DNA of 64,000 nt from Symbiopectobacterium purcellii (GTDB lineage Bacteria; Pseudomonadota; Gammaproteobacteria; Enterobacterales; Enterobacteriaceae). The first letter of the stretch is position 1; every line of letters starts with the position of its first letter. The notes below the pieces were generated by a model. The model made no database searches, had not been told where the DNA came from, and was given only the letters and a program-made list of their open reading frames with translations. A program made the translations under genes and the position numbers. The stretch is from NCBI RefSeq assembly GCF_019797845.1, contig NZ_CP081864.1, forward strand, positions 4,836,001 to 4,900,000, written 5' to 3'. This document shows, piece by piece, positions 52,151 through 64,000 of this stretch.

Positions 52151-52621
52151 GTGAATATTAATGCAACAATCCTCGGCCAAGCCATTGCGTTCGTCCTGTT
52201 TGTCTGGTTTTGCATGAAGTTTGTATGGCCGCCGTTAATGGCTGCCATCGAGAAGCGTCAGAAAGAGATTGCTGACGGTTTGGCTTCTGCGGAACGTGCC
52301 AAAAAAGATTTGAACTTAGCGCAGGCCAATGCCACCGATCAGCTGAAAAAAGCCAAAGCGGAAGCTCAGGTGATCGTCGAGCAAGCCAATAAACGCCGTG
52401 CTCAGATCCTGGATGAGGCCAAAGCGGAAGCAGAAGCTGAACGTAGCAAAATCGTGGCGCAGGCGCAGGCTGAAATTGAAGCCGAACGTAAACGTGCTCG
52501 TGAAGAGCTGCGTAAACAGGTTGCCATGCTTGCGATTGCCGGTGCCGAGAAGATTATTGAACGTTCCGTGGATGAAGCTGCTAACAGCGACATCGTTGAT
52601 AAACTGGTCGCTGAACTGTAA
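52151..52621 (+). CDS. atpF: ATP synthase F0 subunit b
   Basis: A 156-residue protein, the E. coli length, starting with GTG as in E. coli. One N-terminal membrane helix ([20 protein letters not shown]) precedes a long charged coiled coil rich in Ala, Glu and Lys. It forms the peripheral stalk with AtpH. Confidence 0.98.
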   Translation: MNINATILGQAIAFVLFVWFCMKFVWPPLMAAIEKRQKEIADGLASAERAKKDLNLAQANATDQLKKAKAEAQVIVEQANKRRAQILDEAKAEAEAERSKIVAQAQAEIEAERKRAREELRKQVAMLAIAGAEKIIERSVDEAANSDIVDKLVAEL

Positions 52622-52635
52622 GGAGGGAGGGGCCG

Positions 52636-53169
52636 ATGTCTGAATTTGTCACGGTAGCTCGCCCCTACGCCAAAGCAGCTTTTGACTTTGCGGTTGGACA
52701 TCAGGCCGTTGAACGCTGGCAGAACATGCTGGCGTTTGCCGCTGAAGTCACACGCAATGAACAGGTTGCCGCTCTGCTGTCCGGTGCTATGGCACCGAAT
52801 CTGCTGGCGAGCACGTTCATTGACGTGTGTGGCGATCAGTTGGATGAGCCCGGCCAGAACCTGATTAAGGTGATGGCAGAAAATGGGCGTTTACTGGTGC
52901 TTCCTGAAGTTCTGGAACAGTTTGCGCAACTCCGTGCCGCGCAGGAGTCGACGGTTGACGTCGAAGTCACTTCCGCGAGCGCACTGAGTGAACCGCAGCT
53001 GGACAAGATTACTTCCGCCATGGAAAAACGCCTGTCACGCAAAGTGAAGCTGAATTGCAAAATTGATAAGTCTGTTGTCGCAGGCGTGGTGATCCGCGCG
53101 GGCGACATGGTGATAGATGGCAGTATTCGCGGCCGTCTGGAACGCCTCGCAGACGTCTTGCAGTCTTAA
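52636..53169 (+). CDS. atpH: ATP synthase F1 subunit delta
   Basis: A 177-residue protein, the E. coli length. It has the N-terminal helical domain ([15 protein letters not shown]) and the C-terminal signature [19 protein letters not shown]. It joins the b stalk to the top of the alpha3beta3 head. GGAGGG lies just before the start. Confidence 0.98.
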   Translation: MSEFVTVARPYAKAAFDFAVGHQAVERWQNMLAFAAEVTRNEQVAALLSGAMAPNLLASTFIDVCGDQLDEPGQNLIKVMAENGRLLVLPEVLEQFAQLRAAQESTVDVEVTSASALSEPQLDKITSAMEKRLSRKVKLNCKIDKSVVAGVVIRAGDMVIDGSIRGRLERLADVLQS

Positions 53170-53181
53170 GGGGACTGGAGC

Positions 53182-54723
53182 ATGCAACTGAATTCCACCG
53201 AAATCAGCGAACTGATCAAGCAGCGCATTGCTCAGTTCAATGTGGTGAGCGAAGCTCACAATGAAGGTACTATTGTTTCCATTAGTGACGGGATCATTCG
53301 CGTACACGGTCTGGCCGATGTAATGCAGGGGGAGATGATCTCCCTGCCTGGCAACCGTTACGCTATCGCCCTGAACCTGGAGCGCGACTCCGTGGGTGTG
53401 GTGGTGATGGGTCCGTACGCTGACCTCGCCGAAGGCATGAAGGTCAAGTGTACCGGCCGTATTCTGGAAGTGCCGGTTGGTCGTGGTCTGCTGGGCCGCG
53501 TGGTGAATACCCTGGGTGCACCTATCGACGGCAAAGGCCCGGTTGAGAACGACGGGTTCTCTCCGGTAGAAGCGATCGCACCGGGCGTTATCGAACGTCA
53601 ATCCGTTGATCAGCCGGTACAGACGGGCTACAAGTCCGTTGACGCCATGATCCCGATTGGTCGTGGTCAGCGTGAATTGATTATCGGCGACCGTCAGACG
53701 GGTAAAACCGCACTGGCTATCGACGCCATCATCAACCAGCGCGATTCCGGCATCAAGTGCGTGTACGTGGCCATCGGCCAGAAAGCCTCCACCATTTCTA
53801 ACGTGGTGCGTAAACTGGAAGAGCACGGCGCATTGGCCAACACCATCGTGGTGGTCGCTACGGCGTCTGAATCTGCTGCACTGCAATACCTGGCGCCGTA
53901 TGCCGGTTGTGCGATGGGTGAATACTTCCGTGACCGCGGTGAAGATGCACTGATCATTTACGATGACTTGTCCAAACAGGCCGTCGCTTATCGTCAAATT
54001 TCCCTGCTGCTCCGTCGTCCGCCAGGTCGTGAAGCTTACCCAGGCGACGTTTTCTACCTCCACTCCCGTTTGCTGGAGCGCGCGGCACGCGTTAATGCTG
54101 ATTACGTAGAAGCGTTTACCAAGGGTGAAGTTAAAGGGCAAACCGGTTCCTTGACGGCGCTGCCGATCATCGAAACGCAGGCAGGTGACGTTTCCGCGTT
54201 CGTTCCGACCAACGTAATCTCGATTACCGATGGTCAGATCTTCCTGGAATCTAACCTGTTCAACGCCGGTATCCGTCCTGCTGTTAACCCAGGGATTTCC
54301 GTATCCCGCGTGGGTGGTGCAGCACAGACCAAGATCATGAAAAAACTGTCCGGTGGTATCCGTACCGCGCTGGCGCAGTATCGTGAACTGGCGGCGTTCT
54401 CCCAGTTTGCTTCGGATCTGGATGATGCAACGCGTAAGCAGCTGAATCATGGTCAGAAAGTAACTGAACTGCTGAAACAGAAACAGTATGCGCCGATGTC
54501 GGTTGCGCAGCAGTCTCTGGTGCTGTTCGCTGCGGAACGTGGCTATCTGGCTGATGTTGAACTGGCGAAAGTAGGCAGCTTCGAAGCGGCGCTGTTGGCG
54601 TATGCCGACCGCGAGCACGGCGATCTTCTGCAACAAATCGACCAGACTGGCGCTTATAACGATGAGATCGAGGGTAAGTTCAAAACTATCCTTGATACCT
54701 TCAAGGCAACCCAGTCCTGGTAA
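53182..54723 (+). CDS. atpA: ATP synthase F1 subunit alpha
   Basis: A 513-residue protein, the E. coli length. The Walker A is GDRQTGKT and the Walker B region is [19 protein letters not shown]. The family arginine finger is in [17 protein letters not shown]. It forms the non-catalytic nucleotide sites of F1. A long antisense open frame on the other strand is a codon-bias artefact. Confidence 0.99.
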   Translation: MQLNSTEISELIKQRIAQFNVVSEAHNEGTIVSISDGIIRVHGLADVMQGEMISLPGNRYAIALNLERDSVGVVVMGPYADLAEGMKVKCTGRILEVPVGRGLLGRVVNTLGAPIDGKGPVENDGFSPVEAIAPGVIERQSVDQPVQTGYKSVDAMIPIGRGQRELIIGDRQTGKTALAIDAIINQRDSGIKCVYVAIGQKASTISNVVRKLEEHGALANTIVVVATASESAALQYLAPYAGCAMGEYFRDRGEDALIIYDDLSKQAVAYRQISLLLRRPPGREAYPGDVFYLHSRLLERAARVNADYVEAFTKGEVKGQTGSLTALPIIETQAGDVSAFVPTNVISITDGQIFLESNLFNAGIRPAVNPGISVSRVGGAAQTKIMKKLSGGIRTALAQYRELAAFSQFASDLDDATRKQLNHGQKVTELLKQKQYAPMSVAQQSLVLFAAERGYLADVELAKVGSFEAALLAYADREHGDLLQQIDQTGAYNDEIEGKFKTILDTFKATQSW

Positions 54724-54775
54724 CGCCCGTAGGCCTGCCTGATGGCAGGCCTTCAGGCATTGAGGAGATGCAAAG

Positions 54776-57069
<2,294 letters not shown>

Positions 57070-57088
57070 CGTCTGTTAGGAGGTTGAT

Positions 57089-57508
57089 ATGGCTATGACT
57101 TACCATCTGGATGTCGTTAGCGCAGAACAGGAAATGTTCTCCGGCCTGGTGCAAAAGATCCAGGTGACGGGGAGTGAGGGCGAACTGGGTATTTACCCTG
57201 GCCACGCCCCGCTGCTCACTGCCATTAAACCTGGTATGGTGCGTATCGTTAAGCAACACGGCGAAGAAGAGTATATCTATCTGTCCGGCGGCGTCCTTGA
57301 GGTGCAACCGAACTCCGTGACCGTGCTGTCCGATACCGCCATCCGTGGGCAGGACCTTGATGAAGCGCGCGCGCTGGAATCCAAGCGTAAAGCGGAAGAT
57401 CACATTCGCAATTCCCATGGCGATGTGGATTTCGCACAGGCTTCCGCAGAATTGTCGAAAGCAATTGCGAAGCTGCGTGTTATTGAGCTGACCAAAAAAG
57501 CGATGTAA
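57089..57508 (+). CDS. atpC: ATP synthase F1 subunit epsilon
   Basis: A 139-residue protein, the E. coli length. It has an N-terminal beta sandwich ([20 protein letters not shown], then [20 protein letters not shown]) and C-terminal inhibitory helices. It couples the rotor to the c-ring and can lock the enzyme. It is the last gene of the operon, with a strong terminator after it. Confidence 0.98.
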   Translation: MAMTYHLDVVSAEQEMFSGLVQKIQVTGSEGELGIYPGHAPLLTAIKPGMVRIVKQHGEEEYIYLSGGVLEVQPNSVTVLSDTAIRGQDLDEARALESKRKAEDHIRNSHGDVDFAQASAELSKAIAKLRVIELTKKAM

Positions 57509-57523
57509 CGTGCGCATTCAGTC

Positions 57524-57556
57524 AAAAAGGCCGATCTAGCGATCGGCCTTTTTTTA
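57524..57556 (+). terminator. atp operon terminator
   Basis: A 13-bp perfect stem (AAAAAGGCCGATC / GATCGGCCTTTTT) with a four-base loop and a run of T's, 15 bases after atpC. Confidence 0.93.
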
Positions 57557-57666
57557 TTTCTGAGGCCTGAAAATATCCCTTTGATGAACAACCGTGGCAG
57601 TCTGAACCTTTTCAAATATCTGCCTGTATAGCATTCAAATAAAACGAAAAAGGACGTGAGTGAAAC

Positions 57667-57936
57667 ATGGAACAGGAATTGGGTTGTGTTTTTATGCCGT
57701 CGTTGATTTCGATACTCATCAACGCTCAGGAGAAAAAAGGTGCATTGCTGACGCAGGAAGAAGTTGAGGATATCCGCGATCGCTCGGTTGTGATGAGCAT
57801 GCCTAAATCCGTTTGTGAGACGATGGACAAAGAGCGTGGCTACAAGGACATCGATCCTGAATTCGCCTGGCTTGAATACTTACATCACAACGGGGTGCTT
57901 GATGAGATTGCCAGTAAGATTAAATCAGAAGAGTAA
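57667..57936 (+). CDS. Small protein of unknown function
   Basis: An 89-residue acidic, cytosolic-looking protein with no signal peptide or membrane segment. I do not recognise the family. Visible pieces are QEKKGALLTQEEVEDIRDRS, a short basic-polar helix around MDKERGYKDIDPEFAW and a C-terminal helix DEIASKIKSEE. AAGGA lies about 12 bases before the ATG; an internal ATG at 57694 would give an 80-residue form. It stands alone between the atp terminator and the pelX terminator. Normal codon use and an upstream ribosome site suggest a real gene. Confidence 0.6.
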   Translation: MEQELGCVFMPSLISILINAQEKKGALLTQEEVEDIRDRSVVMSMPKSVCETMDKERGYKDIDPEFAWLEYLHHNGVLDEIASKIKSEE

Positions 57937-58004
57937 TTATTAAATTCAATATGTTAATCGCGTTTTTCTCGATGTATTGAACAATGAAAACCGATTGAGT
58001 CCAT

Positions 58005-58036
58005 AAAAAAACGGCGGGGTTATCCCCGCCGTTTAT
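58005..58036. terminator. Bidirectional terminator between the small gene and pelX
   Basis: An 11-bp stem (AAACGGCGGGG / CCCCGCCGTTT) with a short loop. On the minus strand it is followed by a run of seven T's, so it is strongest as the pelX terminator. Confidence 0.88.
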
Positions 58037-58054
58037 TCAGATGTTGTCAGTCAA

Positions 58055-60261
58055 TCATTTCTTCTCGAGGAAATCACCCAGCACCAGGTTGCCTTTCGCA
58101 TCGCGTGCGAAGGTTTCCGGTACTTTTACGGAGACAAAGTTCTTCACAGTGATCTCTTTTCCCTGAGCGTTAACAGAGCGACCGTCTTTGATAAAGAAGT
58201 TGCTGTTGTCCACGTTACCTACAACGGCGTCGTCGTACTTGCCTTCTTGGGTTTTCAGGGACACATTGTTTTTAAACACGCCTTGTTTTTCCGGGCCAGA
58301 GTAAGGACTTGGACGGAAAATAAAGTTGAAGCGTTGGTTATCCAGCGCCGTGTTGTTTTCTACCACCAGCGCGCCAGGGTTAAAGTTATCAGTAAAACCA
58401 TCCAGTTGGTTGCCAACCGCGATGCTGTTTTTCACTTTGTGTGCAACCGGCTGACCTTCACACCTTCACCGCCCATTTTGAAACCGTTGCTGGTGTTGTT
58501 CATGGCAATGGAATTCTCGATCACCACAACGCCGTTAGCACCGTCTTCAATCTTGTTGAACAGGTCGAAACCATCGTCAATGTTGTTATGAGAGAACGCA
58601 CCGCGAATCACGTTGCCTTCACCCACGCGCATTTTCACCGCAAAACCGTCGGCGTTGATTTTGCCTGGGTCCTGGTTGCTGTGTGATTCTGAGTTCAGAA
58701 TCAGGTTGTGGCTTGCCCACAGCGGACGGCCTACGTCACCGGAAGAAGAAACCTGAATCCCGGTGTCGTCACAATGGTGCGCCAGTACTTGTTCGATGGT
58801 GTTGTAGCTGCCTTCGATACGGAACGGCTTCTCAGTGATTTCGATGCCTTTCACATGCCAATGGCTGGCATTCAGTTGCAGTCCGTGAATCACTGCTTTT
58901 TTGCCCTGAGCGAACAGTTTTTTCGGTGCTTTCTGGCTGCCGCTGGCGCTGACGGGAATGGAAGAAGCACTGTAATCGCCGTCTGCTAGCCATAAGGTTG
59001 CTCCTGCTGGCAATACGTTAATGGCGGTTGCGAAATCTAACGGGGCAGTTTTGCTGCCAGCGTTGCTTGCCTGACCTTGCGCAGAAACATAGACATTCTT
59101 GGCATCGGCCAGTTTGACTTTCTCTACGCTGAACGTGGCTTCTTTCGCTGCTTTATCATCGCCTTCTGTTGGCAGATAAACGATTTTGAAGTCACTGCCC
59201 GCGCTCAGCTTGGCCGGAACGCTCAGCAACTCACCGGCTTTGACGGTATGTGCTGCGCCCAGCGCCTTGTCGCCCTGAGTGATGGTGACGGTACCGGCGT
59301 AGTTCGCACGCAGTTGCACGTCATAGTTATCGCTCGCGCTCTTGGTCGAGGACATCACCTGCAATACTGGGGCAAATGCGGCAAATTTGAATTCCGGCGA
59401 CGCTTTGGTTTGTGCAGGAGACGTCGTCAACTGCGCGTCACTGACGGTGATTTTGGCGTTACGTGATGCGAAGAAGCCCACATAGTAATGGTCTTTATCC
59501 AGTTTGGTGACGAGATCCGCCCCCTTCACGTCTTTGCTTACCCAGTTGTCGCTGTCTTTGGGCGCATAGGATGTCACAAAACCATCATTGGTACGTTCTA
59601 CCTTCATACGGAAATAAGGGGTCTGTTCCAGGTTAATTTTTTCCTGAATATTGGTCTTGGTGATCTTGGCCCCCGCGTTACCCCACGGTTGCATTACACC
59701 GTTACGTACAATGGCTTGCAACCTGACTTCCGTATGGGATTTCTTATCCTGCGTCATGATGGCATTCATCACCATGTTGGAGGCGGCAGGGAACTCTTCA
59801 TAGCCTTCCTTCAACGGGTTTTGACGCGGAGCACCGATAATGTCGCGCACCAGAATCCCAGCCCCTTCCTGTGCGGCTGGTTTAGCGCCATTTTCCGGGC
59901 CAAACTGATCGACGGTCACGGTGGCTTGCAAGGTGAAGTTCACATTGGCAGGCAGCGTTGTGTAGAAGAAGGTTAGCCCATCGTGCGTATTGGCAATTTT
60001 ACCGCCACGGCTCTCGATGGTGATTGGCGCTGAGAGGTCGGCCTTATCGTCAACCGTCAGTTTTTTGCCGTTGATGGTGACATCGTTAACGCCAATTTTT
60101 TCCGGCAGAACGTTGGAGGAGAAGTTAACGTCGGTTGATTGGCCGAAGGCGATGCTATGCCATACCGGAGTGGGTTGTTCAGTTGCGTGTGCAGTGATGC
60201 TAAGGAACAGAAAGGACGGCGCCAGGGCTACCGTGGCAAGCCGTAAAGCACTGAGTTTCAT
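58055..60261 (-). pseudogene. pelX: Exopolygalacturonate lyase PelX (family PL9), frameshifted
   Basis: Removing one copy of an 8-bp tandem duplication restores a single frame of 732 residues. The signal peptide is MKLSALRLATVALAPSFLFL plus SITAHA. An N-terminal accessory beta domain comes first. The PL9 right-handed beta-helix follows from about residue 390, with HHCDDTGIQVSS at 495, NADGFAVK at 536 and NNIDDGFDLFNK at 559. As sequenced, translation stops after residue 609, losing about 120 residues of the helix end. PelX of Dickeya is a periplasmic exo-lyase releasing unsaturated digalacturonate. The protein is probably inactive unless the duplication is lost by slippage. A KdgR-like box lies upstream. 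Confidence 0.87.
58454..58469. repeat. 8-bp perfect tandem duplication causing the pelX frameshift
   Basis: ACCTTCAC occurs twice in direct contact on the plus strand (GTGAAGGT twice in the coding direction). With one copy the coding frame reads GGEGQPVAHKVKNSIAVGN, which joins the upstream and downstream frames perfectly. With two copies the frame shifts and stops within nine codons. Confidence 0.9.
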
Positions 60262-60310
60262 TGTATCCCCTTGGGTATTGTTTATTGAGTTGTGGGGCTA
60301 TGATGACAAA

Positions 60311-60330
60311 AATGAAACGATGTTTCTTTT
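60311..60330 (-). promoter_or_regulatory. KdgR-like operator of pelX
   Basis: AATGAAACGATGTTTCTTTT has the inverted GAAAC / GTTTC core of the KdgR box in an AT-rich frame, 50-70 bases ahead of the pelX start. It resembles the box ahead of the PL2 lyase gene. The rest of the 344-base gap to glmU is AT-rich; promoter elements for both genes must lie there, but I cannot place them securely. Confidence 0.68.
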
Positions 60331-60605
60331 TTTGTTTGTCGTAAATGTAAAAATATAAAACAAAAATCTGTTTTTAATGAAACCGGAATTCACTATCCAC
60401 CGTCGCGTTTTAGCTATTTTTCGGAAAAGATGAATTAAAAAAACCACCAGTAAGGTTTAGACTTGGGTACACTTTCTTTATTCCTTGCCACGCGCGGCAT
60501 TGTGGTATTTTTCGTTGAAAAATATGTAGTAATCCGCAGCGATAACGGGTTTACTTTCATCCAATTGAATCCGTGGGTTATCAATTCGTTTCATCAGGGT
60601 GGTGC

Positions 60606-61979
60606 ATGTCTAACAGTGTCATGAGCGTGGTTATCCTTGCCGCTGGCAAGGGAACACGTATGTATTCCGATCTTCCAAAAGTACTTCATCCGCTCGCAGG
60701 CAAGCCGATGGTTCAGCATGTGATTGATGCGGCTATGGAAACGGGTGCCAAACAGGTGCATTTGGTCTACGGACACGGTGGTGATTTACTGAAAGACAGG
60801 TTAACCAACCCGGATTTGAATTGGGTTCTGCAAGCAGAGCAACTCGGTACCGGGCATGCTATGCAGCAGGCCGCGCCGTTTTTTGCTGATGATGAAGATA
60901 TTCTGATGCTGTACGGTGATGTTCCTTTGATATCACCCGCCACGCTGGCACGCTTGCTGGCGGATAAGCCACAGGGTGGCATTGCGCTTCTGACGGTTAA
61001 ACTGGACGACCCCACCGGTTATGGCCGCATTGTGCGCGATAATAACGGGTCTGTGGTCGGGATTGTCGAGCACAAGGACGCGACGGAACAGCAGCGTCAG
61101 ATTAACGAGATCAACACCGGCATTCTGGCCGCAAACGGTCAGGATCTGAAACGCTGGCTGAGCCAGTTAGATAATAACAACGCGCAAGGCGAGTATTACA
61201 TCACCGACATTATCGCTATGGCCGCTTCAGAAGGTCGCCGTGTTGAAGCTGTGCATCCTGATAATCTGAGCGAAGTTGAAGGGGTTAATAATCGTCTGCA
61301 ACTGGCGACGCTGGAACGTGTTTATCAGCGGGAACAGGCCAATAAGTTGCTGCTGGCGGGCGTCATGTTACTCGATCCCGCGCGTTTTGATCTGCGTGGG
61401 ACATTGACGCACGGACGTGATGTGAGTATTGATGCTAATGTGATCATTGAAGGCCGGGTTTCTTTGGGGAATCGGGTTGAGATTGGTGCGGGTTGTATCA
61501 TTAAAGACAGCGTTATTGGCGATGGCTGTATCCTCAGCCCGTACACCGTGTTAGAAAATGCGGTTCTGGACGCTGAGTGTACGGTAGGGCCGTTTGCGCG
61601 TTTGCGGCCGGGGGCCGAGCTGGCACAAGGTGCACACGTTGGTAATTTTGTTGAGCTGAAAAAGGCGCGCCTGGGCAAAGGTTCCAAAGCGGGCCATTTG
61701 ACCTATCTTGGCGATGCGGAAATTGGTGATGATGTGAATATTGGTGCAGGCACCATCACCTGTAATTATGACGGTGCCAACAAGCACAAAACTGTGATTG
61801 GCGATCGGGTGTTTGTCGGCTCTGACAGTCAACTGGTAGCCCCTGTGACCGTAGGCAGTGACGTGACCATTGGCGCTGGCACCACGGTAACGCGCGATGT
61901 GGAAGAAAACGCGCTGGTGATAAGTCGGGTTAAACAGCGCCATATTTCAGGTTGGACGCGGCCCGTTAAGAAAAAATAA
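60606..61979 (+). CDS. glmU: Bifunctional GlmU: glucosamine-1-P acetyltransferase / GlcNAc-1-P uridyltransferase
   Basis: A 457-residue enzyme making UDP-GlcNAc for peptidoglycan and lipopolysaccharide. The N-terminal pyrophosphorylase has [31 protein letters not shown] and EINTGIL. The C-terminal left-handed beta-helix shows hexapeptide repeats and [20 protein letters not shown] with the acetyltransferase active-site region. The start at 60606 gives [16 protein letters not shown]; 11 upstream in-frame codons are not family-like. glmS follows after 179 bases containing two hairpins. Confidence 0.97.
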   Translation: MSNSVMSVVILAAGKGTRMYSDLPKVLHPLAGKPMVQHVIDAAMETGAKQVHLVYGHGGDLLKDRLTNPDLNWVLQAEQLGTGHAMQQAAPFFADDEDILMLYGDVPLISPATLARLLADKPQGGIALLTVKLDDPTGYGRIVRDNNGSVVGIVEHKDATEQQRQINEINTGILAANGQDLKRWLSQLDNNNAQGEYYITDIIAMAASEGRRVEAVHPDNLSEVEGVNNRLQLATLERVYQREQANKLLLAGVMLLDPARFDLRGTLTHGRDVSIDANVIIEGRVSLGNRVEIGAGCIIKDSVIGDGCILSPYTVLENAVLDAECTVGPFARLRPGAELAQGAHVGNFVELKKARLGKGSKAGHLTYLGDAEIGDDVNIGAGTITCNYDGANKHKTVIGDRVFVGSDSQLVAPVTVGSDVTIGAGTTVTRDVEENALVISRVKQRHISGWTRPVKKK

Positions 61980-61986
61980 GTGATGT

Positions 61987-62013
61987 CGCCTCCCCTTTCG
62001 TGGAGGCGGTTTT
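61987..62013 (+). terminator. Hairpin with T-run after glmU
   Basis: A 7-bp stem (CGCCTCC / GGAGGCG) with an eight-base loop, followed by GTTTT. It could partially end transcription between glmU and glmS. Confidence 0.6.
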
Positions 62014-62045
62014 GCGCAGTGTTTTAGGCTAAAGCACTGCGCAAA
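62011..62045 (+). other. Long hairpin in the glmU-glmS intergenic region
   Basis: TTTGCGCAGTG and its exact complement CACTGCGCAAA flank a 13-base middle that can extend the stem (TTTTAG / CTAAAG). There is no T-run. It may be an RNase processing or mRNA stability element in the glmUS transcript. In E. coli this region is cut by RNase E, and glmS is activated by the small RNA GlmZ. Confidence 0.6.
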
Positions 62046-62158
62046 ACATAATAATCCCCAACTCTCTACAAGGCTCGGGGACGCCGGAAAAACCGGCACT
62101 ATCAGGTCTAAGACGTCGAAAGTGACACAATATGTCACGCGTATAGGAATACACATCC

Positions 62159-63991
62159 ATGTGTGGAATTGTAGGCGCAGTTGCGCAACGCGATATTTCT
62201 GAAATTCTGTTAGAAGGGCTTCGCCGCCTTGAGTACCGTGGTTATGACTCTGCGGGGCTGGCGGTGGTTGACGCTGAGGGGCACGTTGCCCGCGTGCGTC
62301 GCTTGGGTAAGGTACAAATGCTGGCGCAAGCGGTGGAAGAGCATCCGCTGACGGGCGGTACGGGCATTGCCCATACTCGTTGGGCCACGCACGGTGAGCC
62401 GTCAGAAGAGAATGCGCACCCGCACGTTTCCGGCCCTATTATCATCGTTCACAATGGCATTATCGAAAACCATGAACCGCTGCGTGAAACGCTGATCGGG
62501 CGTGGCTATCGCTTTGTTTCTGAAACCGATACCGAAGTGGTTGCGCACCTGGTGCACTGGGAACAGCAACAAACCGGCGGTGCGCTGGTTGATGTGGTAA
62601 AACGCGTGATCCCTCAACTGCGTGGTGCTTACGGCATGGTAGTGATGGACAGTCGCGATCCGAGCGTGCTGGTGGCTGCCCGTTCTGGGAGCCCGCTGGT
62701 GATTGGCCGTGGTGTCGGTGAAAACTTCCTCGCGTCTGACCAACTGGCTCTGCTGCCGGTTACCCGCAGCTTTATGTTCTTGGAAGAAGGCGATGTGGCT
62801 GAAGTGACGCGCCGTACTGTGCGTATTTTCAACCGCGCGGGCGATGTCGTTGAGCGCGAAGAGATTGAGTCCAAAGTTAATTACGACGCCGGTGACAAAG
62901 GTGCTTACCGCCATTACATGCAGAAAGAGATTTACGAACAGCCGCTGGCGATCAAAAACACCCTGGAAGGGCGTTTTAGCCACGGTGAAGTGAATCTGTC
63001 TGAACTGGGTCCTAAGGCGGATGAACTGCTGGCCAAGGTGCAGCATATCCAGATTATTGCCTGCGGCACGTCCTACAACTCAGGCATGGTATCGCGTTAC
63101 TGGTTTGAAGCATTGGCAGGTGTGCCTTGTGATGTGGAAATCGCCTCTGAATTCCGCTATCGCAAACCAGCTGTGCGCGCCAATAGCCTGATGATCACCC
63201 TCTCTCAGTCCGGTGAAACGGCGGATACGTTAGCAGCGCTGCGTTTGTCCAAAGAGCTGGGATATCTGGGATCGTTGGCGATTTGTAACGTGGCTGGCTC
63301 TTCTCTGGTCCGTGAATCCGATTTGGCGCTGATGACCAAAGCCGGTACGGAAATCGGCGTGGCGTCTACCAAGGCGTTTACCACCCAGTTAACGGTGCTG
63401 CTGATGCTGGTGGCGCGTATTGGCCGTCTACGCGGTATGGATGCCCAGATAGAGCACGATATCGTCCACGGCCTGCAAGCGCTGCCTGCGCGTATTGAGC
63501 AGATGTTGTCGCAGGACAAGCTGATTGAGTCTCTGGCGGAAGGTTTCTCGGATAAGCACCATGCGTTGTTTCTGGGACGCGGCGATCAGTACCCTATCGC
63601 AATGGAAGGGGCGCTGAAGCTTAAAGAGATCTCCTACATCCATGCAGAAGCCTACGCGGCGGGTGAGTTGAAGCACGGCCCACTGGCGCTGATTGATGCG
63701 GATATGCCTGTGGTGGTGGTTGCACCCAACAATGAGCTGTTGGAAAAACTGAAATCCAACATCGAAGAAGTGCGCGCGCGCGGCGGTGAGCTGTATGTGT
63801 TTGCCGACGAAGAAGCGGGCTTTACCAGCAGCGAAAACATGCGCATCATTCCGCTGCCGCATGTGGAAGAGGTGATTGCCCCAATCTTCTACACCGTGCC
63901 GTTGCAGTTGCTCTCCTACCACGTGGCCCTGATCAAAGGCACTGACGTTGACCAACCGCGTAACCTGGCGAAATCGGTAACGGTAGAGTAA
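62159..63991 (+). CDS. glmS: Glutamine-fructose-6-phosphate aminotransferase
   Basis: A 610-residue enzyme (E. coli 609) that makes glucosamine 6-phosphate. The N-terminal glutaminase has the catalytic Cys1 after Met ([20 protein letters not shown]) and [18 protein letters not shown]. Two SIS sugar-isomerase domains follow ([41 protein letters not shown]). The C-terminus is LAKSVTVE. It ends nine bases before the window edge. Confidence 0.98.
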   Translation: MCGIVGAVAQRDISEILLEGLRRLEYRGYDSAGLAVVDAEGHVARVRRLGKVQMLAQAVEEHPLTGGTGIAHTRWATHGEPSEENAHPHVSGPIIIVHNGIIENHEPLRETLIGRGYRFVSETDTEVVAHLVHWEQQQTGGALVDVVKRVIPQLRGAYGMVVMDSRDPSVLVAARSGSPLVIGRGVGENFLASDQLALLPVTRSFMFLEEGDVAEVTRRTVRIFNRAGDVVEREEIESKVNYDAGDKGAYRHYMQKEIYEQPLAIKNTLEGRFSHGEVNLSELGPKADELLAKVQHIQIIACGTSYNSGMVSRYWFEALAGVPCDVEIASEFRYRKPAVRANSLMITLSQSGETADTLAALRLSKELGYLGSLAICNVAGSSLVRESDLALMTKAGTEIGVASTKAFTTQLTVLLMLVARIGRLRGMDAQIEHDIVHGLQALPARIEQMLSQDKLIESLAEGFSDKHHALFLGRGDQYPIAMEGALKLKEISYIHAEAYAAGELKHGPLALIDADMPVVVVAPNNELLEKLKSNIEEVRARGGELYVFADEEAGFTSSENMRIIPLPHVEEVIAPIFYTVPLQLLSYHVALIKGTDVDQPRNLAKSVTVE

Positions 63992-64000
63992 CTACCTAGC

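Noticed and set aside
58430..58475. Programmed ribosomal frameshift in pelX
   Set aside because: There is no slippery heptamer or downstream pseudoknot. The shift is fully explained by the 8-bp tandem duplication.

Overview
The window is a 64 kb piece of an enterobacterial chromosome. It is most likely from the soft-rot and plant-pathogen branch (Pectobacteriaceae: Dickeya, Pectobacterium, Brenneria, Lonsdalea). Almost every core gene matches the E. coli protein family in length and motifs. On top of that core sit two periplasmic pectate lyase genes (families PL2 and PL9), each preceded by a KdgR-like operator. Genus and species cannot be fixed from the sequence alone.

Layout, left to right. 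(1) 1-1.45 kb: the end of the thiamine operon (thiG partial, thiH). (2) 1.6-7.5 kb: an accessory block between thiH and rpoC. It holds a MocR-type regulator divergent from a small DUF1127 protein, a two-component system, a secreted GlcG/HbpS-like (DUF336) protein and an MHS-type transporter broken by two lesions. (3) 7.7-21.8 kb, minus strand: the transcription/translation cluster rpoC-rpoB-rplL-rplJ-rplA-rplK-nusG-secE-tufB-tRNA(Thr,Gly,Tyr,Thr), with the L10 leader, the rplL-rpoB attenuator and several promoters still recognisable. (4) 22.2-25.9 kb: a GNAT acetyltransferase, coaA, birA and murB. (5) 26.1-31.6 kb, minus strand: a complete rRNA operon (16S, tRNA-Glu, 23S, 5S) with P1, P2, two boxA elements and a terminator. 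(6) 31.7-37.5 kb: the ribose operon rbsDACBKR. (7) 37.9-39.6 kb: a periplasmic PL2 pectate lyase. (8) 39.7-47.0 kb: kup, ravA-viaA, asnA, asnC and mioC. (9) about 47.0-47.27 kb: the chromosomal replication origin oriC, with DnaA boxes, clustered GATC sites and an AT-rich unwinding element. (10) 47.4-57.5 kb, plus strand: mnmG, rsmG and the complete ATP synthase operon atpIBEFHAGDC. (11) 57.7-60.3 kb: a small unrecognised gene and a frameshifted PL9 exopolygalacturonate lyase (pelX). (12) 60.6-64 kb: glmU and glmS.

Highly expressed genes on both sides of oriC point away from it: the rRNA, tRNA, rpo and tuf genes to the left and the atp and glm genes to the right. They are therefore co-directional with replication. 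The notable architectural feature is the single rRNA operon, which joins an oriC-proximal block (rbs, kup, asn, mioC; beside rrnC in E. coli) directly to the murB-birA-coaA-tufB-rpoBC block (beside rrnB in E. coli). This suggests an rrn-mediated rearrangement that brings rpoBC to about 31 kb from the origin.

Two genes are clearly damaged. pelX carries a perfect 8-bp tandem duplication that shifts the frame. The MHS transporter has a one-base deletion and an in-frame stop. These are the strongest lineage-specific observations. I found no CRISPR array, insertion sequence, prophage or obvious defence system.
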